Source of the DNA: Chitinophaga flava
Lineage (GTDB): Bacteria; Bacteroidota; Bacteroidia; Chitinophagales; Chitinophagaceae
DNA: 64,000 bases
Assembly (NCBI RefSeq): GCF_003308995.1
Contig: NZ_QFFJ01000003.1
Span: forward strand, 62,001-126,000
Direction of reading: 5' to 3'
Part shown: piece by piece, positions 1 through 8,854 of the stretch
Layout of the letters: each line of letters opens with the position of its first letter
Numbering within the stretch: the first letter of the stretch is position 1
Position numbers and translations under genes: made by a program
Notes under the pieces: model-generated
Told to the model about the DNA's origin: nothing
Databases searched by the model: none
The model's input: the letters and a program-made list of their open reading frames with translations, nothing else

Positions 1-850
1 GCAACCGGGGATCAAATACACCAAAAGTTTTACCATTGAGGGCATTTACAAAGTGAGCGCTCAGCCAACCATCCAGGAGATTGTTGACATTGTTAACAGC
101 AGCTGCGTTCCAGGGACTGAGTGATTGAAACAGTATCAGCTGGGCATCATCTGAATTATCCGTATAGCCGTTGGCGAGAGCGGTGAGTACTGCCGTCGGA
201 TCGTAGTTTGTTTTTTTGGTGAGATGATTGAGCAGACGGGCTTTTACCGTATAGGCTGTTTTGACCCATGCACTTACCTTCCCTCCGTGTAGCAGATCCT
301 TTACCGGGTCCAGCGCATATTTGGATTCAGACTTCTTCAGCTGAGCGATGCCGTCGTCGAGCAACGCGACACATTGCAGGAATACGCTATCATCCGGCGT
401 ATAGCCTGGCTGCAGGATTTTACTATTAAAGGCCTGGGTATAGGGAACAGCTCCCCATAGATCGTTGAGCATTTCCAGGTTGATGGCCATCATCACTTCT
501 GCAGCGCCAAGATGCTGGGTAGCACCGGCAGTCCGGGCCTGTTCCATCAGGTCGTGGATGTCAGTCATATTGTCGTACAGTGCTTTCCAGGTACTGGTAT
601 AGTCAGCCGCCTCGTAAGTGTCGCTGGCACCGTTAGCATTGGGCGAGGCCAGGTACTGCGTAAAATAAGACGTGATATTACCGACACGGTAAACGTTATA
701 CGAAGTGAAGTAAGTGGTGGAGGCCAACAATCCGTTCATGGGAGGCACTACCGCCTGATTGGGATTATCGTTGATATCCAGCTGTTTTTTACAACCTGCT
801 GCGAGTAAGGCCAGTATGACTATATATAATATGGAGTGAATCCTTTTCAT
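1..850 (-). CDS. SusD/RagB-family outer-membrane lipoprotein (partial, C-terminus off the left edge)
   Basis: The reading frame begins with ATG at 850 and is still open at base 1, so only about 283 N-terminal residues are present. The N-terminus is a lipoprotein signal: a basic start (MKRIH), a hydrophobic run, and the lipobox LLAAGC with the acylated cysteine at residue 20. The following text (KKQLDINDNPN, then Tyr/Trp-rich helices) is typical of SusD-like nutrient-binding lipoproteins, which sit on the outer face of the outer membrane and cap a SusC transporter. It lies 14 bases downstream of the SusC-like gene in the same direction, the usual order of a SusCD pair. Substrate cannot be read from the sequence. 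Confidence 0.9.
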   Translation of the reverse strand, partial: MKRIHSILYIVILALLAAGCKKQLDINDNPNQAVVPPMNGLLASTTYFTSYNVYRVGNITSYFTQYLASPNANGASDTYEAADYTSTWKALYDNMTDIHDLMEQARTAGATQHLGAAEVMMAINLEMLNDLWGAVPYTQAFNSKILQPGYTPDDSVFLQCVALLDDGIAQLKKSESKYALDPVKDLLHGGKVSAWVKTAYTVKARLLNHLTKKTNYDPTAVLTALANGYTDNSDDAQLILFQSLSPWNAAAVNNVNNLLDGWLSAHFVNALNGKTFGVFDPRL

Positions 851-864
851 GGTCGAAACAGTTT

Positions 865-3800
865 TTAGAAGGTTACATTCAAAGAAGCCAGAAAACTGCG
901 TGTAGTCGGATACGTGAACCCGGCAAATGCATCGATGTTACTACCGGCATTAAACGAGCTGGATTCCGGATCGAAGCCGGTGTAGCGGGTATGTAACCAG
1001 AGGTTGTTGCCAGTAAAGGTAAGGCTGGCGGCAGAAATCAGGTGGGTGCGTGACAGCAGTTGCGACGGCAGCTGCCAGGACAAACTGATATTACGCAGTC
1101 TTATCCACGATGCATTCTCCACGAAGTTTTCTGTAACGCCGCGGTATACGTTCCGGTAAAAACCGCCACCATAGTTACGGCCATCGGGACCTTTGGCCTG
1201 TTGCAGGTACACCACCTGTTTGTTGGGAGTACCATCGGGCAACACACCATCAAACACTTTGCTGGTAAAGCGGTCTGCAGTAATGGCGGATTCTCCGAAG
1301 GCACCCATAAAGTTGGCCAGCTGATTGTATTTCATGGCGCCCTGACGGGTATCTATCAGGAACGAAAGGCTGAGCGGACCATAAGAGAAAGTATTGGAGA
1401 TACTACCTATCCATTTGGGTTGGGAATTACCCAGGTATTTCTGGGCAGAGTTGATCATAGGGAAACCAGCCTGGCTGCCGGAAGCAGCTATCTGAATGGG
1501 GCGGCTGTAATCGATGAGGATACCGTTGTCGGGCTGCCCTCCGGAATAACGCTGGTAGCTGGTGCCGAAGATAGCCCCTACCGGATACCCCGGAATATAT
1601 TTCATGGTAGCGGTGGAACCGGCATAACCAAACTGGCTGCCTACCACTACTTCAGACAATCCTTTACCCAGACTCAGCACTTCATTACGATTGGCGGAGA
1701 AATTAACCCGCACGTCCCAACGAAATTTCTGCTGTTTTACGGGTGTGGCACTGAGGGCTATTTCCACGCCGCGGTTGCGTATGGAGCCGGCATTGGTGTA
1801 GAAGTCTTCATAACCGGTAGCACTCGATAACTTCACTGGTATCAGGAGGTCGGTGCTTTTGGAAGTATACCAGGCAAAGTCAACGCCTATACGATCATGC
1901 AGGAATCGCAATTCAGCGCCGGCTTCAAAGGTGTTGGTAAACTCCGGTTTGAGGCTGGCATCACCTAGGCGGTCGGCGCGGGTCCAGCCGATGATGGTGT
2001 TACCGATAGGACCGTCTGTCAACGGCGTATAGCCATAACCGGTATTGTAGGGCAAGGCGTCTTTACCCACCCTGGCCCAGGAGGCTCTGAGCTTGCCGAA
2101 TGACAGGATATTTTCCGGCAACTTCAGGTGTTCTGTAAAAATGTAGGCCAGACTGACGGAAGGATAAAAGAAGGCCCGGTTGTTGACTGGCAGTGAAGAA
2201 CTGACATCTGTTCTGCCGGAAAGAGTGAGGTACAACCAGCGGTCCCATGACAGGGTCCAGTCGCCGAAAAGGCCCAAGAGGTAATAGTTTTCGAGGTACT
2301 GGTTGGATACGATCTTTTTAGCGTTCTGCATGATCAGCAGGTCCGGAATATCAAGGGTATCCCCTTCAGTGGACAGCCGTTTCAGCCGGCGATCAAACAG
2401 GTCATGGCCCAGTTTGAGGTCGGAAGTGAGTTTAGGGGTGATATTGTTTTTAAAATTGAGGATCAGGGTAGAACTGAGTGACCGCTGATTAAGTGTGTAT
2501 TCGTTGACGAAGCCGAAGCCGTTATCAGTATTGACAACCTCTCCGACGATGCCTTTGGGACCGGGGCCGGTATGGCGACGGTTGTCGGTATAAAAGTCGG
2601 TACCGGCACGGTACAGGATATCGAGCCATTTAAAGGGTGAATAGGTAAAGTTGATATTGCCGATTACACGGTTCACATTGTCCCCAAACCGGTTACTATA
2701 TAAAGTATAGATGGGATTATCGGTAGCGCCATAGGTTTGCTGGGTACCGTCGGGCTTCAGGTAGTCACGCATATTCCAGCGTGGCGACCAGTAAATCATC
2801 TGTTCTCCGTAGCGGTCGGCATTAGCACGGTTGCCACCTGAATTGATATAGTTGAGGGCTACGCCCATTTTGAATTTTTCGCTGAAGCGGACATCTCCGC
2901 TCACTCTGGCGGAATAGTTCTGGTAATTGCTAAAGGGGATGATACCGTTTTGATTGAACTGGGATAACGAGGCCGCATATACGACTTTATCAGTTCCTCC
3001 GCTGACGGCAAGTGTGTTGCGGTACTGGCTGCCGGTATTGTATGCCTGTTTGTAGTTATTATAGAGGGCGGCAGGATGATCGGGGTCCAGTTTGCGGGCA
3101 TCTTCCACAGAAGGCCCCCATGCAGGCCAGAAGCTCTGATTATCATAAGTGCCATTGTTGCCCTGGGAGTATTGCAACTGTACATCCGGCGTTTTACCTA
3201 CCTTATCGAAGCCGGCGGCGGTGGTAAAGCTAACGCGGGTACGACCTGCCTTACCGGATTTAGTGGTGATGATAATGGCTCCACTTGCAGCCCGAAGACC
3301 ATACAGGGCGGTAGCAGCTCCGCCTTTCAGTACAGATATACTTTCGATATCATCGGGGTTAATATCAGCAGCGCGGTTGCTCATACCCCGGGTATCGGCG
3401 CCACCGGTGGTGTAGGTGTTGTTGTCCATGGTAATCCCATCGATGACAAAAAGCGGTTGATTGTCACGGGTAGGGTCCAGGGAGTTGATACCCCTGATCA
3501 GAATGCGGGAACCCTGTCCGGGTGCTCCGCCACCACCGGAGATCTGGACGCCGGCTACTTTTCCCTGGAGGGCGTTGACTACGTTGGATTGCCGGGACTG
3601 GACAAGATCTGCCCCCGATACATCCTGGATAGCATATCCAACGGCTCTCTTTTCTTTTTTGATGCCCATAGCTGTAACCACTACCTGATCGAGGCTATGG
3701 GTGTCGGGATGCAAGGTTATTGCCAGGCTGGTCTGACTTCCTGCAGGTGCCTCCTGGGTAAGGTAACCAATAAAACTAAAAACAAGGGTGTTGTGGTCAG

Positions 3801-4005
3801 CAGGTACTTCGATCCGGAAATGGCCATCTACGTCGGTGGTGGTGCCTCTGGCTGTTCCTTTTACCTGAACAGTGACACCTGGTAATGCGATATTGCTGCC
3901 GGCAGCAATGACACGGCCTGTGAGCGTGCGGGGTTGGGCATAAAGCGTGCGGGAGAATACAAGAAGAAAGCCCACCACCAGCAGCCATCTGAAAGTTGAC
4001 TTCAT
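865..4005 (-). CDS. SusC/RagA-family TonB-linked outer-membrane transporter
   Basis: A 1046-residue protein with an N-terminal signal peptide ending near LYAQ (residue 24), a carboxypeptidase-regulatory-like domain (about residues 28-105), the SusC plug (motif DQVVVTAMGIKKEKRAVGYA near residue 107, then NALQGKVAGV) and a C-terminal beta barrel ending in Phe. This is the normal length for the family. It imports oligosaccharides or peptides across the outer membrane using TonB energy together with the downstream SusD-like lipoprotein. No ECF sigma/anti-sigma pair or hybrid sensor is next to it within the window. A GTAACTTAT element lies about 33 bases before the start and may be the promoter -7 region. 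Confidence 0.96.
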   Translation of the reverse strand: MKSTFRWLLVVGFLLVFSRTLYAQPRTLTGRVIAAGSNIALPGVTVQVKGTARGTTTDVDGHFRIEVPADHNTLVFSFIGYLTQEAPAGSQTSLAITLHPDTHSLDQVVVTAMGIKKEKRAVGYAIQDVSGADLVQSRQSNVVNALQGKVAGVQISGGGGAPGQGSRILIRGINSLDPTRDNQPLFVIDGITMDNNTYTTGGADTRGMSNRAADINPDDIESISVLKGGAATALYGLRAASGAIIITTKSGKAGRTRVSFTTAAGFDKVGKTPDVQLQYSQGNNGTYDNQSFWPAWGPSVEDARKLDPDHPAALYNNYKQAYNTGSQYRNTLAVSGGTDKVVYAASLSQFNQNGIIPFSNYQNYSARVSGDVRFSEKFKMGVALNYINSGGNRANADRYGEQMIYWSPRWNMRDYLKPDGTQQTYGATDNPIYTLYSNRFGDNVNRVIGNINFTYSPFKWLDILYRAGTDFYTDNRRHTGPGPKGIVGEVVNTDNGFGFVNEYTLNQRSLSSTLILNFKNNITPKLTSDLKLGHDLFDRRLKRLSTEGDTLDIPDLLIMQNAKKIVSNQYLENYYLLGLFGDWTLSWDRWLYLTLSGRTDVSSSLPVNNRAFFYPSVSLAYIFTEHLKLPENILSFGKLRASWARVGKDALPYNTGYGYTPLTDGPIGNTIIGWTRADRLGDASLKPEFTNTFEAGAELRFLHDRIGVDFAWYTSKSTDLLIPVKLSSATGYEDFYTNAGSIRNRGVEIALSATPVKQQKFRWDVRVNFSANRNEVLSLGKGLSEVVVGSQFGYAGSTATMKYIPGYPVGAIFGTSYQRYSGGQPDNGILIDYSRPIQIAASGSQAGFPMINSAQKYLGNSQPKWIGSISNTFSYGPLSLSFLIDTRQGAMKYNQLANFMGAFGESAITADRFTSKVFDGVLPDGTPNKQVVYLQQAKGPDGRNYGGGFYRNVYRGVTENFVENASWIRLRNISLSWQLPSQLLSRTHLISAASLTFTGNNLWLHTRYTGFDPESSSFNAGSNIDAFAGFTYPTTRSFLASLNVTF

Positions 4006-4090
4006 GGTGAAGATTAGATTTTGGTTTAATGATGTGTATAAGTTACATCATATCTATTCAAAATCCATGCGGTCTCCCTACATTAAATAA

Positions 4091-4131
4091 AAAAGATTGT
4101 ATTTGTTGAAGACAACAGCATACAATCTTTT
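4091..4131 (-). terminator. Rho-independent terminator after the PH-domain gene
   Basis: Arms AAAAGATTGTAT (4091-4102) and ATACAATCTTTT (4120-4131) pair perfectly, and an inner TGTTG/CAACA stem extends the hairpin. Read on the minus strand the hairpin is followed by a T-rich run. It separates the gene ending at 4154 from the SusC gene. Confidence 0.8.
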
Positions 4132-4153
4132 CACAAAAGAATATTAAAAACGT

Positions 4154-4651
4154 TTATCCGGCAACGTTAATGATGCCATTGACGGTTTTTACAAAATCAT
4201 CTGCGCCAGAGGGGCTGATCACCCATTTACGGGTCCTTGATTCTATCAGGACCAGATTTTCCCGGTTGGTACACCAGCGTTGATACTTTCCTATTTCGGC
4301 AGAGCGATAGGTGCCAAGATATCCGAATATACCGCCCATTCCCATCATACGGCTGCTGGTACCCAGCTCTTCTTCTGTGATACTACGCAGGCGTACAATA
4401 TCTTCAAACAGGATGGTAATGGGAAACAGTGCTCTTTTAATCACCAGGCCTTCTGCGGTGATTTTGTAATACCGGGGAGTCAGACAGGCAGCTGCTATGA
4501 TGGCCGGGACCAGGATAAACAGCAGCACGCTGGTAGTGGTGGCATCATGATTAACATCGGTAACCTGTCTGCACAGAATCACGAGGGTAATGATGATGAT
4601 CAGGTTAGTAACAATCCTGGAGTTGTCATCCAGGGTGGCGGCATATCTCAT
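4154..4651 (-). CDS. Membrane protein with bacterial PH-like domain, hypothetical
   Basis: A 165-residue protein with two hydrophobic segments near the N-terminus (about residues 14-28 and 42-58), followed by a soluble beta-rich part (YYKITAEGLVIKRALFPITI, then IVRLRSI, WVISPSGADDFV). This order of a membrane hairpin and then a PH-like barrel is seen in small Bacteroidota proteins of the bacterial PH-domain group. No catalytic motif is visible and the function is unknown. A strong terminator follows the stop codon. The preceding gene (thiamine-binding family) ends 44 bases upstream, so they may be co-transcribed. Confidence 0.75.
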   Translation of the reverse strand: MRYAATLDDNSRIVTNLIIIITLVILCRQVTDVNHDATTTSVLLFILVPAIIAAACLTPRYYKITAEGLVIKRALFPITILFEDIVRLRSITEEELGTSSRMMGMGGIFGYLGTYRSAEIGKYQRWCTNRENLVLIESRTRKWVISPSGADDFVKTVNGIINVAG

Positions 4652-4695
4652 AAAGTCCTGTCCTTTAATTCACTTAGAAAGATAGTAAAAATATA

Positions 4696-4998
4696 CTATA
4701 TGGAATCATACTTCCCTGTTTTTTCTTCGATGGTCACATCCTGATCTTTTTTTATCTGCATTTTTATATACACCAGCAGTTGGGATGCTCCGGCTTTAAA
4801 ACATACTTCCTGAGTTTTGCGCACTACTTCCATCAGCTCTTCATAAGTTCCTTCCATCACTGTTTCGAACGGGCATACTCTGTATTTTACACCGGAGTCA
4901 CGGATAACAGCAATGGCTTCATCTACTACGGCATATACCTGTTCGGAAGGTACGGAAGGGAGGATCTGAAGGGCTAAATTAATCTTGTTGTTCATCAT
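4696..4998 (-). CDS. Thiamine-binding-like protein (MTH1187/YkoF, DUF77 family)
   Basis: A 100-residue soluble protein. The pattern of an N-terminal strand (INLALQILP), a helix (QVYAVVDEAIAVI), the G-Y-V-C-P-F-E-T-V-M-E-G type segment (VKYRVCPFETVMEGTY) and a second helix matches the MTH1187 family, ferredoxin-like proteins, some of which bind thiamine. No thiamine biosynthesis or transport gene is adjacent, so a role in thiamine handling is only a family-based guess. Two adjacent ATG codons are available; the first is used here. Length is normal for the family. Confidence 0.85.
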   Translation of the reverse strand: MMNNKINLALQILPSVPSEQVYAVVDEAIAVIRDSGVKYRVCPFETVMEGTYEELMEVVRKTQEVCFKAGASQLLVYIKMQIKKDQDVTIEEKTGKYDSI

Positions 4999-5236
4999 TT
5001 CTTCTTATTTTTTTATGTTGATTATTAGCATTTTATGAAGATTGATTTTACCATTGATTGAAGCAAAATACGTACGAATGTACGGCATAATCTGATGAGG
5101 AAAGTAAAAAACATCTAGATTTCACCTAAATCAATTCAACAAATAATCACCATAAACATCTATTAATCAATAAAATATAAAAAAGAACATAAAGTAATCA
5201 TCTAACTAAAAAATAATTGAAAGTATAACCACGCCC

Positions 5237-6751
5237 CTACTTTTTCACTACCTGATAAAGATCTTTTCGTATATCCTTCATCGTTTGAACACTTCCAAAT
5301 GCATGCAGTTCTTTCAATAAAACAAGATCCACATCCACCACTACTACCATCTCTGTATTAGGTGTAGACTCGGCCTTAATACCTGTTACCGGGAAGTTAA
5401 AGTCGGAAGGCGTGAATACACAGGATTGTGCATATTGCAGGTCCATATTATTCACCTTGGGAAGGTTCCCAACGCAACCTGCGATAGCTACATAACACTC
5501 ATTTTCCACGGCTCTTGCCTGAGCACAGAAACGGACACGGTTATACGCATGTTGGGTGTCTGTCATAAAAGGTACAAAAAGAATCTGCATACCCTGTTCT
5601 GCCAGAATCCTGGATGGCTCCGGAAATTCAACATCATAACAAATCTGTATGCCTACCTTACCACAATCCGTATCAAAGACCCGGATGTCTGAACCACCCT
5701 TCATCCCCCAGGAAGCCACTTCCCCCGGCGTTGGGTGGATCTTGATATAATGCTCCCAGGTACCATCCCGCCGGCATAAGTAGGAGATATTGTGCAGCAC
5801 CTCATCGATCACGATCGGCATACTGCCTGAAATAATATTGACATTGTAGGATACCGCATGTTCCAGAAACCGGTCGCGGATCAATTCGGTATATTTAGAC
5901 ATTCCCCGGATCGCGCCTGCCGGATCCAGCTGATTAAACTCTGCCATCAGCGGCGCATTAAACAATTCAGGGAACACTACAAAGTCCGACCCGTAATCAC
6001 TCACCGCATCAATGAAATACTCCACCTGCTGCATGAAGGTCTCAAAGCCCCCATAGTCCCGCATCTGCCATTGTACTAGTCCGATACGAACAGTAGACTT
6101 GTTGTAGCGGATGGTATCGCTGTCTTGTTCATAATAAATATTAAACCACTGTAACAAGGTGGCAAAACCTTTTGAAGCCTCATCATCAGGCAGGTAGTTT
6201 TTGAGGATCTTCTTGACGGTAAAATCGTTTGAGAACTGAAACGTTAAGGTAGGATCATAAATTTCCTTATCCTGCACCTTCTCAATATATTGCCTGGGCG
6301 ACAATTTGTCTGCATACTTTTCATAGTTGGGGATACGGCCTCCTGCCACAATACCCTCCAGATTCAACTGTTCACAGAGTGTTTTGCGCGCATCATACAG
6401 ACGACGTGCGAGGCGCTTGCCCCTGAACTCCGGATGCACAAATACTTCTATCCCGTACAACGTATCTCCCTTGGGATTGTGTGTGTTAAAAGTATAAAAG
6501 CCGGTAATCTGCGCATAGGTATGGTTATCACCAAACTTATCGTAGTCGACGATGATGGAAAGGGCACAGCCTACCACCCTGTCATTAACGGTAACGGCTA
6601 TCTGCCCTTCAGGGAACAATTTGATGAGCCGCTTAATGGTGGACTCTCCCCAATAACTTCCTGACATATCAGGATAGGCAGATTCCATGGATTCCCGAAG
6701 ATCAAAATAATCTTCCGCAGTGAGGTTTCTGATTTCAACGGTATCTGACAT
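5237..6751 (-). CDS. Fused GNAT acetyltransferase / carbon-nitrogen hydrolase (nitrilase superfamily)
   Basis: A 504-residue two-domain enzyme. Residues 1-190 are a GNAT fold with the acetyl-CoA loop (HPEFRGKRLARRL, 107-118). Residues 220-500 are a nitrilase-superfamily amidohydrolase with the full catalytic triad: Glu262 (FPELFNAP), Lys337 (HYIKIHP) and Cys371 (GIQICYDVEFPEP). Both halves look active. Such fusions are widespread in Bacteroidota; the physiological substrate is not established. One idea is coupled acyl transfer and amide hydrolysis on one metabolite. It is flanked by AT-rich spacers and appears to be its own transcription unit, just downstream of the EPS minus-arm terminator. 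Confidence 0.93.
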   Translation of the reverse strand: MSDTVEIRNLTAEDYFDLRESMESAYPDMSGSYWGESTIKRLIKLFPEGQIAVTVNDRVVGCALSIIVDYDKFGDNHTYAQITGFYTFNTHNPKGDTLYGIEVFVHPEFRGKRLARRLYDARKTLCEQLNLEGIVAGGRIPNYEKYADKLSPRQYIEKVQDKEIYDPTLTFQFSNDFTVKKILKNYLPDDEASKGFATLLQWFNIYYEQDSDTIRYNKSTVRIGLVQWQMRDYGGFETFMQQVEYFIDAVSDYGSDFVVFPELFNAPLMAEFNQLDPAGAIRGMSKYTELIRDRFLEHAVSYNVNIISGSMPIVIDEVLHNISYLCRRDGTWEHYIKIHPTPGEVASWGMKGGSDIRVFDTDCGKVGIQICYDVEFPEPSRILAEQGMQILFVPFMTDTQHAYNRVRFCAQARAVENECYVAIAGCVGNLPKVNNMDLQYAQSCVFTPSDFNFPVTGIKAESTPNTEMVVVVDVDLVLLKELHAFGSVQTMKDIRKDLYQVVKK

Positions 6752-6794
6752 GGTGTGATGCTTTTATCTGTAATTTAACTAATTCAAATAAGAA

Positions 6795-6827
6795 GTCCTG
6801 CCTTCCTTGTTAACAGGAAAGCAGGAC
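6795..6827 (-). terminator. Hairpin at the end of the EPS minus arm
   Basis: GTCCTGC plus TTCCT (6795-6807) pairs with AGGAA plus GCAGGAC (6815-6827), with one A-C mismatch. On the minus strand it lies about 36 bases after the stop of the last EPS gene and is followed by a moderately T-rich stretch. Confidence 0.55.
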
Positions 6828-6862
6828 CAGCACCTAAAATATTTGTTTATTTTATTATTTGA

Positions 6863-8068
6863 TTATTGTTTTAATACGTCTTCTATATACATCACCTTGT
6901 TATTCTGGGTTTGCAGGAAAGCCTTGTTGGCCTTTCTTATACGCAGGAAAGCCTTTAGCTGTCTCAGGAAAAAGAACGGCAGATGCAGCAGAGCACGTAT
7001 GGTACGTGGATCATTGCTCATCACGGCCACAATCGCAAAAAAGGAAAGCGGGAAAATAATCAGGATGGCTGCCCATGTCCAGGCCCACACCGGCGCTATC
7101 CAGTAATTGAGTATGCCCAGCATCAATGCCAGCAGTACCTGCAGAAACAATGGCGGTCTCAACAAATTAAAACCAAAAAACATCAGGTTAAAACTTCCGC
7201 GGCGTACACCGGTACAAAACACATCCCATCCATATTTAAAATACTTGAAGTATGCATTGATCCAGCGGGTACGCTGTGTTTCCAGCGCGTCACCGGTATC
7301 AATCTTTTCATCATACACCATCGCATCTTCTGCATAGGCCAGCACAGGTATCAGTTTTACGATATCAGCCTGGATCTTTTTATCAAATCCACCGAAGAAA
7401 TGATTGTATACCACTTCGCGGTAAAGCGTAGTCTTCAATGCAATACCCAATCCCCAGATATTGGCGGAAAGCCCCAGCTCCATACGCATACGACGGTCAA
7501 TGAAGTTACTGAAGTAGTTACCGGCCGCATCCAGCTGTGCATAAACAGTATCGTTGTTTTTGGCCAGCATGTTAGTCTGTACCGCCTGGTAACCCTGATT
7601 GAAATACCGGTTAAGCGTTTCCAGATAAAGCGGATGCACCAGGTTGTCTGCATCCAGGATCACCATTACCTCATGTGGAGATACAAAACTATTGATCGCA
7701 AAATCAATAGAGCGGATCTTGGCATTCAGTGGCGTTTCGGGTTTCAGCAGTTTTACTTGGGGATGAGTCATGCCCAGGTCGGCGTCGCCACAATTATCTG
7801 CCACCACATATACCATATAGTCAGCATGTGTTTGTTTCAGCAGGGAATCCACCAAAGGAGGAACCAACTGCAGATTTTTATGGGCAGTGATAATTACAGC
7901 GAAAGTGTAATGATGATTGCCGGAAGCCTTCACTTCATGGCCGGGCTTAAACAAAAAACGACCAGCTTTTTTGATCCAGTAGATCAACAGCAGTACAGCT
8001 GGCTGCAGGAGATAACAGGCAATGAGCACCTGAAAAACTACCCAACAATTATAGAGTATGTGTAACAT
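6863..8068 (-). CDS. Processive family-2 glycosyltransferase, membrane-bound
   Basis: A 401-residue GT2 enzyme of the cellulose/hyaluronan-synthase-like branch. An N-terminal membrane helix (about 10-30) precedes the GT-A domain, with the metal/UDP-sugar motif DAD at 139-141, the acidic pair ED at 247-248 and the QxxRW-type motif QRTRW at 265-269. Two or three hydrophobic segments follow (about 300-355). The QxxRW motif marks processive enzymes that bind a growing chain, so this is a candidate for polymer backbone synthesis. It is the last gene of the minus arm, three bases after the methyltransferase stop. Confidence 0.93.
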   Translation of the reverse strand: MLHILYNCWVVFQVLIACYLLQPAVLLLIYWIKKAGRFLFKPGHEVKASGNHHYTFAVIITAHKNLQLVPPLVDSLLKQTHADYMVYVVADNCGDADLGMTHPQVKLLKPETPLNAKIRSIDFAINSFVSPHEVMVILDADNLVHPLYLETLNRYFNQGYQAVQTNMLAKNNDTVYAQLDAAGNYFSNFIDRRMRMELGLSANIWGLGIALKTTLYREVVYNHFFGGFDKKIQADIVKLIPVLAYAEDAMVYDEKIDTGDALETQRTRWINAYFKYFKYGWDVFCTGVRRGSFNLMFFGFNLLRPPLFLQVLLALMLGILNYWIAPVWAWTWAAILIIFPLSFFAIVAVMSNDPRTIRALLHLPFFFLRQLKAFLRIRKANKAFLQTQNNKVMYIEDVLKQ

Positions 8069-8071
8069 AGT

Positions 8072-8845
8072 TTACCTGACTTTTTCCCAGACAGAAAAGA
8101 ATCCTCCTGTAAAACGGTACGGTAATACATCGGCCACTTTACAGTCGAGCCATTGAAGCGCCTTTATCCGTTTGGCTAAAAAAGAGAAGGGAAATACATC
8201 TTCAATAAAGTTGGCTTTACCGAAGCGGATGATCCGGAAGCTGTTTTCAGCCGATAGTGTTTCCAGATCGGATTTTTTGAAGAACTGGATGTGGTCCAGG
8301 TTATCGGCGGCAGATTGTACGGTGGTACCGCTATATCCCATTGATTTCTTTACACCTACTACCAGTCTCCAGAGCCAGTTATTTTTTGCTCTCATTTTGA
8401 GTACCGGCCTTGTCACCAGTAGTTCACGGGGGCCGGTGCCGTTGGGGACGGTCACAACCAGGATTCCATCTTCTTTGAGGGACTGATGCAGTGTTGCCAG
8501 CAGAGATGAGGGCTGATGCAGATGTTCCAGCACTTCACTGCAAACGATCACATCGAAAGTATTACCCTGTGCCACCAGCTGCTCTGCACTCAGCACTTCA
8601 AAACTAACCCGGGGAGAGGTGTTCAGCTCCTTTGCTCTGGCGATGGCCTGTTCACTGACATCGATACCCAGTACATTAAATCCGAGTTGCCCAAGGTGAC
8701 GGCTGATAACGCCATTACCACAACCTACGTCGAGTACGCTGGCCTTATCGCCTGCCCGCTCCGCTACTGCTGCACTGATAAAGTCCAGCCGCTTACGGTC
8801 TGCGATCCGGTCGTATTCGTATGTTACAGGCCCGTTGTTTGTCAT
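8072..8845 (-). CDS. Class I SAM-dependent methyltransferase
   Basis: A 257-residue protein with motif I VLDVGCGNG near residues 39-47, an acidic residue ending strand 2 (GIDVSEQA), and the motif IV/post region FDVIVCSEVLEHL, all typical of UbiE/BioC-like methyltransferases. The C-terminal half has FFKKSDLETL, often seen in methyltransferases of saccharide or lipid precursors. In the EPS operon it may methylate a sugar or the lipid-linked intermediate; the acceptor is not visible. It is 9 bases downstream of the GT4 gene and 3 bases upstream of the GT2 gene, so co-translation is likely. Confidence 0.92.
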   Translation of the reverse strand: MTNNGPVTYEYDRIADRKRLDFISAAVAERAGDKASVLDVGCGNGVISRHLGQLGFNVLGIDVSEQAIARAKELNTSPRVSFEVLSAEQLVAQGNTFDVIVCSEVLEHLHQPSSLLATLHQSLKEDGILVVTVPNGTGPRELLVTRPVLKMRAKNNWLWRLVVGVKKSMGYSGTTVQSAADNLDHIQFFKKSDLETLSAENSFRIIRFGKANFIEDVFPFSFLAKRIKALQWLDCKVADVLPYRFTGGFFSVWEKVR

Positions 8846-8854
8846 TTTATTCGG

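Noticed and set aside
3076..3885. 269-codon open frame on the plus strand within the SusC-like gene
   Set aside because: Shadow of a strongly supported gene on the other strand; the glycine-rich, Cys-rich text is a by-product of its codons.
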